Source of the DNA: Casuarius casuarius
Taxonomy: Eukaryota > Chordata > Aves > Casuariiformes > Casuariidae
Direction of reading: 5' to 3'
Assembly: GCA_003342895.1 (NCBI GenBank)
Contig: PTFA01000271.1
Location: 682,409-746,408 of the forward strand
DNA length: 64,000 nt
Under the pieces are notes generated by a model. That model worked only from the letters and a program-made list of their open reading frames with translations. It searched no databases and was not told the DNA's origin. Positions 1 through 13,130 of the stretch are shown in pieces. Within the stretch, counting starts at the first letter, position 1, and each line of letters starts with the position of its first letter. Position numbers and translations under genes: made by a program.

Positions 1-21
1 GAAGCCATAGGGACCTTTTAT

Positions 22-130
22 GTAGAGCTAGCCGGAAAAAAGAATTTCTATTCTGTGGAAAATTCTGCCATTTTGAAATTTGTTTTTCCTCTGAAAATGA
101 ATGAGAAGCCAAAATTCCAAGGTCCGTGTG
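22..130. repeat. AT-rich interspersed repeat fragment (low confidence)
   Basis: The segment opens with an 'agagctagccggaaaaa' motif followed by runs of A and T in alternating blocks (gaaaa / tttt). This resembles a self-complementary AT-rich element that I associate with turtle and crocodilian genomes, often starting 'agagctggcc(g/a)aaaa'. The family assignment is from memory of its style and not from an alignment. The left part may be cut by the window edge. Confidence 0.3.
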
Positions 131-458
131 GAACGGATCTCCTGGGGTGGAACGGGGGAGGAAGGAATGAAGATTAAGAAGCATTATTTTCACACACACA
201 CAAAAATCCAGCTGATATATTCTGACATTGTTGCTTATTAACTTCAGTGAGAACCAAACCAGACCCCAGAGAAAACCATTCTGGGAGATAAGTATGAAAA
301 ATGAGCAAACAACTAATGTCCAGTCAAATTTGACAGTCAGACACACCCTGATAGATATGTTATTTTCAAACCACCCCAGCCATACTTCCATATAATCCAC
401 TTAAAGAAACGTTTCAAAAAAATTCATATATTTTCAGTATTTATAGACACACCTAAAG

Positions 459-572
459 GGGTCCAGCAAAGCATTTAAGTATAGTTTTCAGTTTCAGCAT
501 ATGAGTATCCCCCCTAAAAACATTTGCTCAGGTATGTAAATTTAGGCATTTAGTTAAATGCTTTCCTGGACT
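459..572. mobile_element. Short palindromic MITE-like element
   Basis: The two ends form a long imperfect inverted repeat: GGTCCAGCAAAGCATTTAA at about 460-479 and its near complement TTAAATGCTTTCCTGGAC at about 554-571. About 75 bases of diverged sequence lie between. The pattern 'cagcaaagca(c/t)ttaa ... ttaa(g/a)tgctttgctg' is the signature of a small non-autonomous palindromic repeat common in turtle and crocodilian DNA. A related copy lies at 43368-43467. It has no coding capacity. The inverted repeat is seen directly; the family link is inference. Confidence 0.65.
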
Positions 573-625
573 AGTTCTTACTCATTCGCTAGTTCTTATT
601 CATTCAATCCACCCTACTGAATTCT

Positions 626-974
626 AAGCAAGCCTCACTCTCTATTTCAGTCAGTGTTGGGTTTGGTATTTAATTCTTTTAGCCAATATCTATTCATCCT
701 GGGTACCTAAAATCAGTCTTTAAAGCTGTATTAATAAAGGGGACTTATCTTTCAGTGAAGCTGAACATCCATAGTTTCCTTAGTCATTGTTGAGTGTCTA
801 CAAATTCCCTTTAACATGACCCATGAAATTTTGAGATGCTCACGATGATAGCAATATGCACATTCCTCACAACCCTGCCTCCCACTTCAAGCCTCTATCA
901 CATGCAGGGGCTAGAGCTGATCAAAGGAAATTGTTGGAATTTTTAACTTGAGAAAAATATGTTCCTGCTGCTGT
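626..974. other. Unique-looking non-coding stretch
   Basis: AT-rich sequence with no reading frame, repeat or motif that I recognise. Confidence 0.5.
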
Positions 975-1617
975 ACACAATGATCTAGAAAAGAAAGCCA
1001 ATTGTGAGAAGAAAGTTTGCTACGAATAACAGGTTATTCAAAATGGTAAATATAAGAGATGTTTATGAAAAATTTAGATGAAAATACTGAGATGAAGCAT
1101 CTGGACAGGAAAAGGGCAGACAACACTGAACACGATGCACACAGGAAGAAGCAATCTTGAACAGTCCTACTTTGCTTACATAGTAAAGAGCTCTCAGCTG
1201 AGTGTTACCACTCAGAAATGAGAACTGAGAGGTATTTGACAAAGGTCTCTAAAAGACACGACCTTCAAAATGATTGCTTCCAATAAAATAGCTAGAGATC
1301 TTCATATGAAAATGATAACAAGTAGGTTCAAAAAACAAAAAAGGACCAAGATGTATTTAAACTGTGGAACTCCTCACCAAAGGATGTTCTGGATCCCAAA
1401 AGCTTACACAGATTCAAAAACAAAGTCACCAAAGGAAAATCCCTCAAGGTCTAGTAAGTGCAAAATACCGTGTCTGTTTCTAAAATCCCTCAGCCACAAG
1501 TTATTGGAGGCTGGGAGAATATTGGAAGGAAGTGTCAAATATGCTTGCAGTACTGGCCACTGTCAAAGTAAGTATACTGAGCTAGACAGACGGTCTGACC
1601 TGGCATGACTGTTCTTA
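975..1617 (+). mobile_element. CR1-type LINE, 3' end, sense, internally deleted
   Basis: The sequence follows the 3' part of an amniote CR1-type LINE in order. A 'tgatctagaaaag' block sits near 980, 'gttaccactcagaaa' near 1204, 'gtggaactcctcacca' near 1365, 'gatcccaaaagcttacacag' near 1392, 'gaggctgggaga' near 1507 and 'ggccactgtc' near 1556. It ends in 'cggtctgacctggcatgactgttctta', which corresponds to the common terminus of this family. Parts of the expected body are missing, so it has an internal deletion. A short open frame (1270-1608) exists but is a decayed remnant, not an intact reverse transcriptase. The copy is heavily diverged and therefore old. Antisense copies of the same terminus occur at about 45831, 55932 and 59283. 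Confidence 0.72.
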
Positions 1618-2544
1618 CACTTTTGTATCATATTTTCCTGTTGCCTTGTTCTCCAAAACGGCTAAACAAATTTGACTGAGACAATCATAACATTTACATG
1701 AACACACCATATTGTGTCTGACAGACAGAGCTGGCATGGAAAATTTCAATCCAAAGACTAAAAGCTTAGTAAATTTATAAGCAACCAAAGATAGGTAAAT
1801 ACTAACATTTCCAAATACTAAGCTTTAATAAGAGACAGAACTATCAACCCTACCTTTAATTCAAAAAATATATTTGGATTCAACTAAGCAGTACATATCA
1901 GCAGTTTAGGGTAATATGCAATACAATGATGATATAATTATCTCTGCAGTGAGCTTCGTATACTCAACAAATTTAGCGCTAACCTTAAAGTTCAAAGAAA
2001 CCCAAATATGCTGAGATACAAAAACACATATATATTATACATCCAGACATAATGTGGTAAAATTTGCAATGTTTCCCACAGTCTAAAAGACTCTAGTGGT
2101 TTTAGAGATATTCTTTACAGTTAAAATATGGAACACTAGTAAATGTGATAATATTCATCAGTTTGGCTGGAATTTCTTCTGTGCACACGTGCACACACAC
2201 ACACAATATCTTTGTTTAAGAGGCCCAGCATCTATTACATTTAATTACTTTCCCTGTTGACTTACATCAAGGATGGATACTAAACAAATACATTTCTATA
2301 TATAGTCCGCTTATAAGTCATTCTTGTTTAGCGGTTGCACCTTTTCCTTGTAATTTAGAACACAAGCTGCCCTTGTTCTCTAGCACAACCTTTACCATGA
2401 AAGCATCAGAAGAAAGTAATTGCATTTAACAGGCGCCACCCTTATTTAATGGTGTATAAATATCCCGGTGCCAGTCCTATGCTTGGCACACAAGCAAAGG
2501 TTAAACACATTAAACATCTGAAGCTCAACTAAACACCAGTGAAA
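1618..2544. other. Non-coding stretch without recognised gene
   Basis: AT-rich sequence with a short CA run near 2188-2204. No gene or repeat family was recognised. Confidence 0.5.
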
Positions 2545-2850
2545 TGTTAGAGGGGATATGATAACCATAGGCAAGTACAGAAGAAATGGAAACACTAATG
2601 ATGCAGAAGTATTGTTTAGGATAATATCTAGTCATAGAATAGTGCTTTAAAAGTGAGCACAGGAAAAGTGATGTTGGAAACATTTCCTAATGGGGAGACC
2701 TAATAGGCTGTGGAATAATCACCCAAGGGAGATGGAGGAAGTCCTTTTGACTGAGTCATTTCTTTCTGGACTGGGCAAAGTGTTAAGCGCACTACAGGGA
2801 AAAAATGTACTGGCAGATGGAAAGACTACCAGGTCAGAATCCAAAGTCAT
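2545..2850 (+). mobile_element. CR1-type LINE, 3' end, sense
   Basis: The order of motifs matches the last few hundred bases of a CR1 LINE: 'agaggggatatgataacc' at about 2549, then 'ggctgtggaataatcaccca', then 'gggagatggaggaagtcc' at about 2728. A diverged tail follows, with 'tttctggactgggcaaagtg'. No intact reading frame remains. This is a 5'-truncated, old copy, the usual state for CR1. Confidence 0.6.
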
Positions 2851-5800
2851 TTCTGTACTCAGCAGCAGAAACTTTATTTAAAACAAAACCAAACTCATCA
2901 GAAACCTTTAAAATTGCGTGTGAAGAGATGACTGACTTATGTAGTCTCTCCCATTGCTTTCTCAAATTTAATATATTTATGGCTCTTTTTTAAAATTGCA
3001 TTTCCAGAACAGTTTTGCTTTTGTGTGTTCCCAGATCTGCAGTCATATATTGCCTTTGTCCATCTGATGTTGTGTGGCAATAAAGGATGCAGCTTTATCA
3101 GAAACTTGCCCTGATCAGGCTCTCACAAAGCATGACTGGTTTAATGTGACAGATTATAAACGGAAAGGAGAGTGAAGAGAGAGCAATAACAAGTGCTGGG
3201 GAAAGATTAGATTCTCCACACAGTTCTGCATTTATTGACCTTTGCTTCTTCGACATACTATTAGTTACCCAGATTTACAGCTTGAGACAGCAGTCAAGCT
3301 GTCAGGTGTACTATTTAGGTCATGGATGATGTTATGAACTCTACTGGAAACTGATTTCATTAAATGAAAATGTGCGAATTGCCACTTGATATAGCAAATA
3401 CCTAAATGACATTTTAAATTGCTTCTTAATCATTTCCTTGTAATTATTGAGATTTTGTTAATAACTTCTTAGGAACTCAAAAATTATAACATCCCTAGGA
3501 AAACTGTGCATGTGGTACCAACAGCCAGTACAGAGCCTCCAAACTGAAAAGTCATTACATGGGATCACAATCTGGCATCAGTGTATATAGACCTACAGAT
3601 CAACTCACAGAGAAGGTACAATGCTTTCTCCTGAAGGTTTTTTAAGGCTTGTTTGGCTGTTTTATTCCAGCAATCTCTACATCAAGCCTTTAGTCATAAA
3701 CTGGACCTAAGCTGCAACTTACCCACAAATAAAAGAATACCATCTCTTGTACTTGATCCAAAAAGAAAGTAAAGAACCTAACTACTGCTGGCCAGTGGAG
3801 ACAGTTCAATATGCAGGACACCAGTCTGAGCAAAGCCCTAGTTTGGGTCTTGATTAGTTCATAAATAGTATAATCTGATGTGAATGCCTACAACAGCAGG
3901 TGCAAGATTTTATAACCTTCAGGCCTATGTTCCTAAAGACAAAAGTTATGCTTCACTTAAAGCAATGAAGGCTTGTATCTTTTTGTAAGGTTTGAACCCT
4001 GGCTCTTGCTGTGCATGCACATTACTCATTACATTAGCAGAAGCAACGTAACTCTAATGCTACACAAGATCTCCACCATTGGACCAGCATAAGAATTCGA
4101 TGATGTTTTATTTACAGCATGGCTACAGCAGCTGTACCCTCAGAAACTCCTCTTGCCACCTGGTAATGCTTTACAAACACAAGATCTTGGAGGAAAATAA
4201 TTTTCATATCTGTTCATGACATAAATCCAGCAAGCAGTGTCCTGAGCTCAGTGCAATCTGGGAATAACATCAGAAAAATCAATACAGCAAAGTTTCACTG
4301 AGGTAAAGCTCATATGAATGAGATTGGGCTGGCCTGCTTTATCACCCTTCTGTCAGCCAGATGCTAAGACTTCGGAAGGCATAAAATGCAACCCGGTCCT
4401 TGATGGGTACAGAGACCCAGCCCAAGAGAAAGCAGGTTGCTGTGGAAGGCTGCCCCTCTTTGCACTGAGTTAGCAACTCAGTTCAGCTACAGCTGTAGCA
4501 GAATCCCATCACTTAGGTGTGCAGAAGGGACCCTCTCCATCAGCCACACCTGCTCCTGGAAGGGATTCCCAGTTAGTGTCTTCTAGGCACTGGCAAGAAG
4601 GGTGCAAGTGTCATGTACTGTCTTCAAAATGCAATGACTGGCACCTAGCTCTGCGCTGAAGTTTGTTGAACTTTAATCTCTGCTGCTATGTAATGCAGCC
4701 TCTCATCTGTTTTAATGTAGCCAGCAGAGCTGAATCTAAACTCTAGGACTCTCATTCCCTGATGACAGTTCCATGCAGCTCTTGCTTTCCTCATGTTGCA
4801 AGACCTGTCTGGCTTTGACACATCCTGCCTAACTGCTGCTGAGTAATGAGGAAATATTTGCCTTGAGCTGGAGCACTAAACACCTCCTCTGTTGGTAGAA
4901 GAGATGTAGCTTTCTGCACGGTGGGGCGGTGATTAGATTGAACCGTTACCTCCATTTTCCACCTTTGCCGCAGTAATTGCTTTCCCTTGTGCCCCTTGCC
5001 GGACAAACGAGCTAAGGAAATATTCTGAGAACAGCAAGGACTTTTGAACACCGTGTAACATGAGCATGCTGGCTTTTGGAAAATGGGTTGGCTCTCTGCA
5101 TAAGTGTGAGTGGAGGAAGTCTGCTATTCCGCCCTGAGGCAAGAAATTAATTGCTTTGACTGTGGCCCCTATTTTCCATTTATAGCTGGCAAACCTTAGC
5201 CCATGGCCACTCTGTGGGGTCCAGTTCTGGACTTATTTATGCTGTACACGCTACACTAGTGTTCCCGCACTTCATAGGAATTTTACTTAAAGGGATGAAT
5301 AGGTCCCACTGCCTTCGCTAAAGTACCAGAGGCTTAAGAGGCATCAAAGACTTAGCTTCTCTGTGCAGAAAGCTGGAGATGACAAGCCAATCATGCTTGC
5401 ATGACAGATGCAGAAAGGAACAAGGGGCCTAGTAGAAGCTAACATCTCTCTGTTCCACCCCCATGGCAGAGGAATGAAGACAGTTTTTTGTATCATGCCT
5501 GTTTGTTCGTCTACATGTTTGTCCAGGGCCATGCACATTTTGGGAAAAGCTTAATACCTGACGTGAGGTATTAGAAAGGTGGAAAGCCCCACGTAATCAG
5601 GCTTGCAGGGACTCCTGCAGTCCAAGGAAGTTGAAAGCATGAAGTATTTTATTATCCCTAGTTTCTCAGCCTCAGAGAATTACTGCACCTGATCTGAGAG
5701 GGAAAGTAAGGTTCCATTCCTTTTTTTCCCTCTTCCATTTTAATAGCAAGCCTCTTCTTATCAGCAACCTTTCATTAACAGCAGGCATGCAGTCTCTTAT

Positions 5801-7142
5801 CCCCTCTACAAGAGATAATGACAGTGCACTCTACAACTAGCAGCATCCAAAGATCTTCAGAGGCATCAGCTGGTGCAGGCATGAGGAAGCGCTTTGTGCA
5901 AGGACAGCGCTCTCCTGCTCTAGAGTCTGCATGAGCTCAGAGGAGGTGCTGCTGTCTTGTGGGACACTACAGTGAACTCTGCCAGCCTTCCTGGAGCTGT
6001 CAACTCTGGGAACCCAACCTTCACATACAGGACCCCAGGGCTTCAAGTCACCACAGAGCTCAGTACCAGCACTCCCCTGCATTTCCCCCAGACACAGGGT
6101 AGCCCTCCTCCAGGTGTTCTCCCCTCCTGTACTGCTGGGAATCAAGGCTCAAGCAGTGCATCACACACACTTCAGTTTCTCCTGTGACGACCATTAAAGG
6201 AAGGACATTTGTGCTGCAGTTTTAAGCAAAATACAGGCTTGGATTGTCAGTTATTGTGATCCCAAATACAGATCACAGCCCTGCCATGTCAGGAGCAGTA
6301 TGAACAGAACAGAAAGAGATTCTCTTGTCCCACAGCATTACAGTCAAAGGAGAGCTGTTACTACAGCTTAACCATATATTAGCTTGCTGCAGTATTTCTT
6401 GCTTGCATACTCTTAGTTTATATGGAAGGATGACCTGACTCGGCTTAGCCTTCCTCCATCACAGACTAAGCTAAGGAGCATTAGATCCCTGCAGTCGCAG
6501 GCTCAGAGTGCACTGGGCAGACAGCATGTGGGAACTTGTTAAATTCTGGAACACAATTGCATGTCTGAGTACCTATGCGTACAGACAGACAATAATACAT
6601 ACAGGATGTGAGTGTTGCATCAGAAACATCGCCTATGTGGCGGAAAGCAAACAGAAAGCCAGGGAAATGTCTTAAACTGGCATTCTGGCTGCCACCTCCT
6701 TCAGAAGCAGTGAAGGCATGACTTATGCTTCCTGGTTTACCAGAGCCTGGGCTCCACCACTTCCAGGATTGGTTCCAGGCTGAAAAGCTGATTTGGTGAC
6801 TTGCCTTTTCTGCCTGGCAAAGGGACATTGTTTCCTTGCTGATGATGATGGAGACAAGGTCCCTGAAGAAAGGGAAAGAAACACTGCATTCCCCTTCTTC
6901 AGGGACAGATGTAGCCAGTTTGCATGACTCACTTGGATCCAGAAGGAACTGCATGGCACTGCAGTTAGGCAGGAGTTGTGCTAACAACAAATTTCTCTCA
7001 TAGGAACAGCACCCACAAAACAGAAGAACTGAGCTGCACTTATCTTTTTACAATACCACATGCGCCTTCCAACGGATAACCCTCTTGCCATACCCACATG
7101 TTACAGATGGAAATGATCTTTGGTTTAAGGTTCCCATTCCAA
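2851..7142. other. Long non-coding stretch, no gene recognised
   Basis: No repeat family or gene could be identified with confidence. The longest open frame here is a 169-codon minus-strand frame at 6481-6990. Its residue make-up is unremarkable and it resembles no protein I know. A small hairpin (TGCAGG ... CCTGCA) lies near 5606-5620. Confidence 0.5.
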
Positions 7143-7147
7143 CACAT

Positions 7148-7262
7148 GACTTCGAGTTTGCTCAGATCTTCTGCCAGTGTAAATCAGCATAACTCTACTA
7201 AAGCCTGACTCAACAACACTGGGTCTGTTACCTTCACAGCAGAAAGCTGACATTTGGTCCAT
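7148..7262. mobile_element. MITE-like palindromic element
   Basis: The segment contains 'gccagtgtaaatcagcataa' followed by 'ctctactaaag', a diverged half of the turtle/crocodilian/bird repeat built around 'ctggtgtaaatcagcatagctccattgacttcaatggag'-type blocks. It ends in 'acatttggtcc'. The second arm is too diverged to trace fully. The assignment is by motif recognition only. Confidence 0.45.
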
Positions 7263-7671
7263 TCTGGAGCCAGCGGCAGAAGACATGCTTTATATTTTGA
7301 AAAAAGTTAAATAAATGATTTTAAAGCATGTTACTATACATCTCAATTGGCACAAATCCTTCAAGTAAGGCACTCTCAGTGAAGCACTCCAAAGTGTTTA
7401 TCTGCAGTGATGATATACCAAGAAATGCAGCAATCTCTAGATAAACTGTAATGGTTCCTTAATGCTGTTTTTATGACACTGTACAGAGACAAAAGAGGAA
7501 TGTTCTGAGATGTAATGGTGCTGGAGCTCATATAAACGTAAAAGAGGAATGAATGAGTTCAAGAATGAAGGAATGCTGAAAGCAACTAAGTAAAAAAGTA
7601 AATTGGAAGTTAAAGTCAGAATCTGCTGTAGCATGCAAGAAAAATATCCCGATAATTGAAAAAGGTCACAG

Positions 7672-7870
7672 ATTTTTAGTGGTATGAAAACATTCCAACA
7701 CTTTTCTCAAAATCTCATATTTTTTGATGAAAAAAAACCTAAGTCTAAATTTTGAAAATAATGGAAAGTATTCTGCAAAGATTTCAAATATTTTCACCTT
7801 CCTCTTCCCAGAAACTTGGTTTCACAAAATTTAGCTTTAAGATTTTGAAAATTTTAACCTAGCTTTTACT
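7672..7870. repeat. AT-rich region, possibly an interspersed repeat
   Basis: It has alternating 'tttt' and 'gaaaa' blocks with many partial self-complements ('attttgaaaat' appears more than once). The style is similar to 22-130 and 63575-63745. It could be a diverged copy of the same AT-rich element or simply AT-rich unique sequence. Confidence 0.2.
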
Positions 7871-10800
7871 GTACTTAATTCTCATACAGTACCCAAAGAA
7901 CCAAACTAAAACTGAAAAGATTTGCCTGTAGAAATCTCATAAAAGCATCTGCTTGGATGTCAGTAACAAAGCACTTACACACTATTTAAGGTGAAAAGAA
8001 GATTCTGAAGAGTTAATAGATTCCTACAGGATCAGACCATCAGATCCTGGTTTAATCTCTGCAGATGCCAGACATTTACATTTCACTAAGTCAGCATCCA
8101 GTAACTTGTATTAGGCTAAAGCCCAAAGACACCCAGTCTGAATATGTAGACATAAACAGACAGAGAATCCAGCACTTCTCCTGCTAGAAATCCAAGAAAA
8201 TGATATGAGATTTACTTTGTGCAGCTCCAGTCAGTCTCACATAGGAGAGTCTTATGTGATTTACATGACTTGCACTTTTTGCCTTTTTATAACCAGGGGC
8301 AAGCAAGAGCTCATTTTCCAGCAACCTGCATTGGGAGTCAGGTTTTAGTTTCTGCTTTTCAGAGTTCCTTTCCTCCAAGGAGCCTGCCCCAAGGACCTAA
8401 CCAGGAGAGCGTTTGCACTGGATTCTCTATGACTTCACACACCCTGTGGAAGAAAAATCTTTCATCTCACATAACTTTAAGCTCTTTAGCATAAGCTTGT
8501 CTAAGTTCCCTCTACAGTAACAGAAGCACCTGCAGAGGTCCATCATGCTATCACTCTCAGATACCTACAACAGGATAAGAGAGTTGTCCTTTAGACAGGC
8601 CAATCTCTTCCCATTAACTGTAGAGAAATCCCACTGTTAGTGTGGGCTTTGAAAGATCTGTAAACAAACAAAACTGCTCCCTTTAATACACAGCAGTCCA
8701 TACAGAAATATTCCCGAGAAGGGTACTCTGTAATTCCAGCACAGCTAAATAAGAAGGGCTGTTCTGTTCAGGATAGACACAGAATAAACGTAGAAAGCTT
8801 TGGTAAAAAGGGATAGCCCAGGTGTATGTCCAAGAAACACTTTTTCCCTCTTTTTCATTAGTCTCTATGAGGCAGATGGTTTCTTGACTACTTTCATCCG
8901 TTAGCTGGCTTTCAGCAACTCATTCCTTGCCAAACAGTCTCATTACACAAGGAAAATATAGCTTGTTTGCTCTTGATGACAAGAGGATGTCTAGCACTTA
9001 ATAGCCATAAAATATTGCTGCACATGGCAGAATATTTCCTGTCTTAAGCTCTTACCCTCTTTGGGAGGGTAAAAAGCCCCAGAAGTCCAGCATGCAGCTT
9101 CCCTATCTGAGCAGAAGTGTCATCTGCCCATGGCTTAGCCCACATGAGACCACCGACTGATTCTGAAGCTTCCCATAAGAAAGATGGCAATACGGGATGG
9201 TGGAGGGGGATGGCAGAGAGCAATTTAAATGCCAGGAATGTGATGAAGGGAGAGAAAATGGCAAGAGACTACAAGCTGCCCTGAGATACTGAGCAGGAGT
9301 GAAAAAGGCATATCCAGAGGGATATGTCCTGCCTCTTCAAATGTATGCAAAATGACTTCCACCCTGTGTAAAGTTATGGCTCTGTATGATGCCAAGCAAC
9401 AGGCAGAGTCAGGAGAGAGACCTGAGGGGGTTTTCCAGAGTTGAAGAGATGAGGGCAGTGCAAAAGGGGAACATTTCTCTATACATGAGATCTCATCTGA
9501 AAGCAGCCCACTTCAGGCAGACATGCTCTGTGCAACACTGATGACGAGCAACATTTTGGGGTGGCAATGGGAGAGAGGCAGGCACTGAACCCACTCTGGA
9601 AAATTCTCAGCCTCTTTTGAAGCAGATGGGGAAAAGAGAGCAGGACACAGAACATGAGTTTTACAGAGGGAGTTACTATAGCCAAGAAGGTGATGTAACC
9701 TGCCCTAGGGCTTTACCAAAGTCAGACAGATGCCTGCCTATTTGATGAAAAAGTCTGCGGCCAGCCGAGAAGGAATCAGGAGTGGAAAGAGGAAACTAGA
9801 CTGAAGGTGTTAGAAAGTAGGGAGAAAGGGGACTTTGGAGTATCAAGGCTGGGCAGAGGCATTGGTTAATAGTCATGGTGTCATGCTCCATAGTTTTGTC
9901 AGCCTCTATTTTATCCCCCCATCCAGTGTCTCCTCCTCAGGTTGAAGCATACCAGCATCTGCTGTTGCACAGGAGTCATTCTGTAACTCTGGTCACCTTC
10001 AGTCTCTTTCTCTAAAGCTTATGGTGGCTTTGAGCAGAATCCACATACACTTGATTTTGGAGTCACAGGGGTGCCTGAAGCAGGCATGTGAAAAATGACA
10101 CAACTGTTTATTGTTTCAGTGCTGCTGTCAGGTGTGTGGGAGGGGTCTGTGGGATTGGGGGTATCCACAAGTATACACTGTGAAGGCAATGGAAAAACCA
10201 TAAGGACCTCCAGCACAGAGACAGATGGAGGGTGCTAGCCCCACATGGTATCTGAACTATTCAGACAGCACCTTGGGTGTCTTTGGAAATCCTCTGAGTA
10301 GAAATGTCTCCTTACTAAAAAGGCAGGAGCATGCATCCTGAACGGGATGGAGGAGAGGAATGTAACACCTCCCCCCCCACACACACACCTATACACATAA
10401 AATACCCTTCAATCATCAAAACAGTCTGCTAAAGTTAGAGTGAGGAAGTGCCAAATGTAGGTAACATCAGGATTCTTTTCTGGGCAGAGTTCAGGTTTCT
10501 TTAGATTGTTTTCGTCTAGATATCAAGAAATCTGCCAGAGCTGTAGAGGCAAAATATAACCTACAATACCAGAGGAGTATCATTCTCTATGTTGTCTTCC
10601 AGAAGCTAAAGGGCTAGGATTTTATTAGAACACTACTATTGCAAGACCACAGAGTAATATGCTGACATTTTAAGCTGCATTTAAAACCAGTATGTATTTT
10701 TAAAGCTACATTTATGTTCCATCATAAACTGACACTGGACAGAACAACTCACTATTGCCACCATGACTGCACTTGAACTTTAAATGCAAAAAAGGTTCTA

Positions 10801-12500
10801 CTGCATGAAGTGTTATGAAAAGCCCTTTTTCTATATCAGGGTCTATCTAGGGTTTTAACAGTGCCAGTCTCTCTAGTTTCTGACCACCTCCATCTTAATT
10901 AGACTGCAAAGAAAGTTGTGCCGTAAGGCTTCTCGAGGCTTCAGCTTCTTTCCTTTCTCCAGGGACTCATAGCGGACTAGTAAACTCTCTAGTTATAGAG
11001 AAAAGTTTCACAATATTAAGGGATACAGCAGGGGGAGAAATCCAACTCTTGGTCAGATGCCTTATCAAAAAAGAAGATCCTGCTACATTTTATAAGGACA
11101 GTCAGACTCTCTATTACTTTGTATAGAAGTTATCCTGCTCTGGGACTACCTTAGCTGTTTCTTATGCTCTGTCTCATCTGCCTTGTCTACAGCTGGCAGG
11201 ACAATCTGGTGATGGCGGCAGTGTGGGACCCAGTGGGAACTCACATGGTCAGAACAGGAAGAAAACATGGAGGAAAGTTTCTTAGAAGTCAGATTTGCAG
11301 AACTGAGAAGACTTTTTATTTGTGGTACTGAACAGCTGTCCTCATCCAGAGAAAGACATCAGTTTTCTTTGCTGCATGTTTCAGGCTGCCCTCTACTCTC
11401 TTCCTCATTCATGGATTTCAAAATACATGTTCTTACATGTATCTGTTTATTCATCCTGCACTAAAAGCATGAGGCCAAAACTGGGAATCATACTCATTCC
11501 CCTAAGTGCTCTACAGACATGTACAAAAAAACTGGTTGATGCCCAGAACAGCCCACACTGTTGCACCCACTCAATTTCAGGAACTACTCAGTTCAGCCCA
11601 GTATGAGTCCTCCCTCCCTCTTCACATACAGTCAGGCAGGTACATAACTCCTGGGTCAGAGACTGTCTTTTGTTGTATAACTATGCAATGAGATCTTGAC
11701 AGACAAGTACAGTGCAGGGACAATACAACAATTCGGGTACAATAAATACATACAAAACGCTTAAGCCACTGTAACAGCTATGTACTCAATGAAGAGCAAA
11801 CCATCACCCATGGCTTTCTCTACCTTCCAGCTCAGCCATTCACACTGAAATGACAAAGTATATGTTCCTAATTAAGATGTAAAAGTAAAATAAAAGAAAA
11901 TACTATGACCAGTTTCATCACCTGCAGAAAGGAGCAATAACACCAACTCAGAGAAGGGCTACAAACCAGATACAAGTAGTACTTCTGAAAAACTGAGATG
12001 TTCTCAGCATTGCTGTCCTTCCTATGAATATTTTTGACATTCATATTCCAGTATCCCCAGCAATTTCAGCCAGGGAACAGCATCACATTGCATGAGGTGT
12101 ATACATGCTATCAAAACAACATAGTCCCTGGACATCAATCTTATCCTCTAGACCGTGTATTTACTGCTGCTAATTGCTTCCTCATTTTACCTGCCAAATT
12201 AGACAAAAAATTGTACAGTCCACCACAAAGCCAAAAAGACAACAAGAAAAAAATCCTTTGAAAAGATAAGTCTGGAAAGAGATGAAACCTCATGAGAGAC
12301 AAAAGAACAATACAGCACATATATGACTTAACAGAAGAACATTTGTCACATGAATAAATGTGGTGCATCCCCGAAAACCCCAAACTAATACTTCAGAAAA
12401 AAGCAATATCCTCTTCATGGCCCACTGGTACTCCCTGAGGAGCTTTGGAAAACATTCTATTAAGGCATGCTTTGGCTGATATCATAGGGATTTCACTTGA
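7871..12500. other. Long non-coding stretch, no gene recognised
   Basis: The sequence looks unique. Local features are a purine-rich block at about 9180-9330 and a C8/(CA) tract at about 10372-10390. Open frames are all below 100 codons and unconvincing. Confidence 0.5.
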
Positions 12501-12501
12501 T

Positions 12502-12534
12502 GGGGGGGTTTTTTGGGGTTTTTTTTTTTTTTGG
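12502..12534. repeat. Low-complexity G/T tract
   Basis: A run of G7, T6, G4 and a long T run follow each other (positions about 12502-12532). It is likely slippage-prone. It has only two G-runs, too few for a four-tract quadruplex. Confidence 0.85.
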
Positions 12535-12670
12535 TTTCTTGTTGTTTTCATTTGTGAGAATGAACACTTGTCTCAAAAACAGGATCTTGGTTACTGAGGA
12601 ATCTGTTTATTTCAGGCCCTTTTTCCAAACTTGGTATCAGTTGGAACCACTCACTGTTCTTGGTATTTTA

Positions 12671-12860
12671 GGGGCCTAATTTTAGGCCCCAGTTTTTCAA
12701 ATGTTGGCCAGAAGCCCCACTCAGTGTCTCTATGTAGAAAAAGCATCTTGGAAGATTTGCTATCTCTGCTGAGGCTTCAAAACTTTTGAAGACATAAGGA
12801 CTTTTTCCATTGACTTCAATTACTCTGGGTCTGGCCTCCTGCTCAGGACACCAGTTAGTT
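12671..12860. mobile_element. MITE-like element with palindromic start
   Basis: It starts with the perfect palindrome GGGGCCTAA-TT-TTAGGCCCC at 12671-12690. Further on it contains 'tttttccattgacttcaat' at about 12805 and 'ctgggtctggcctcc'. 'Ccattgacttcaat(ggg)' next to a 'ggcc' end is the core of a family of short palindromic repeats common in turtles and crocodilians. The right boundary is uncertain. Confidence 0.42.
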
Positions 12861-13091
12861 TCTGAAGAGACATTTACATTGAGGAATCTGCAAGATGAAG
12901 CATCTGTGAAGGGCATGAGAAGGACATTTGAGCCTGGATTCACTTCACTTAACTTTAGGCACTTACTAAATGAAAGGCTGCCTTTGTTTAGCTGCACTAA
13001 ATCTATTGTCCCTGGCTGCAGAAGTCAGTAGAAAGAAATTCCATTGCAGTCAGGACACAGTATCCCAGCACCTACCTGCAGAGAGCCAACA

Positions 13092-13092
<1 letters not shown>

Positions 13093-13128
<36 letters not shown>
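13093..13128. repeat. Poly(A) tract, 36 A
   Basis: An uninterrupted run of 36 A preceded by 'gccaacac' and followed by 'ggtgatccg'. No polyadenylation signal lies close upstream, so it reads more like a simple repeat than the tail of a retrocopy. The exact length may be affected by sequencing slippage. Confidence 0.95.

Positions 13129-13130
<2 letters not shown>

Noticed and set aside
1270..1608. 112-codon open frame
   Set aside because: Lies wholly within a CR1-type LINE tail, so it is a remnant and not a gene.
6481..6990. 169-codon minus-strand open frame
   Set aside because: No start context, domain, splice support or family resemblance that I can see. It lies in a locally GC-richer stretch where long chance frames are more likely.
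9640..9770. Possible MIR-like antisense block ('gtaacctgccctagggctttaccaaagtcagacagatg')
   Set aside because: Only one box is recognisable, which is too diverged to call.
11910..11985. Possible MIR-like sense block ('cagtttcatcacctgcagaaaggagcaata')
   Set aside because: A single weak box with no tail.
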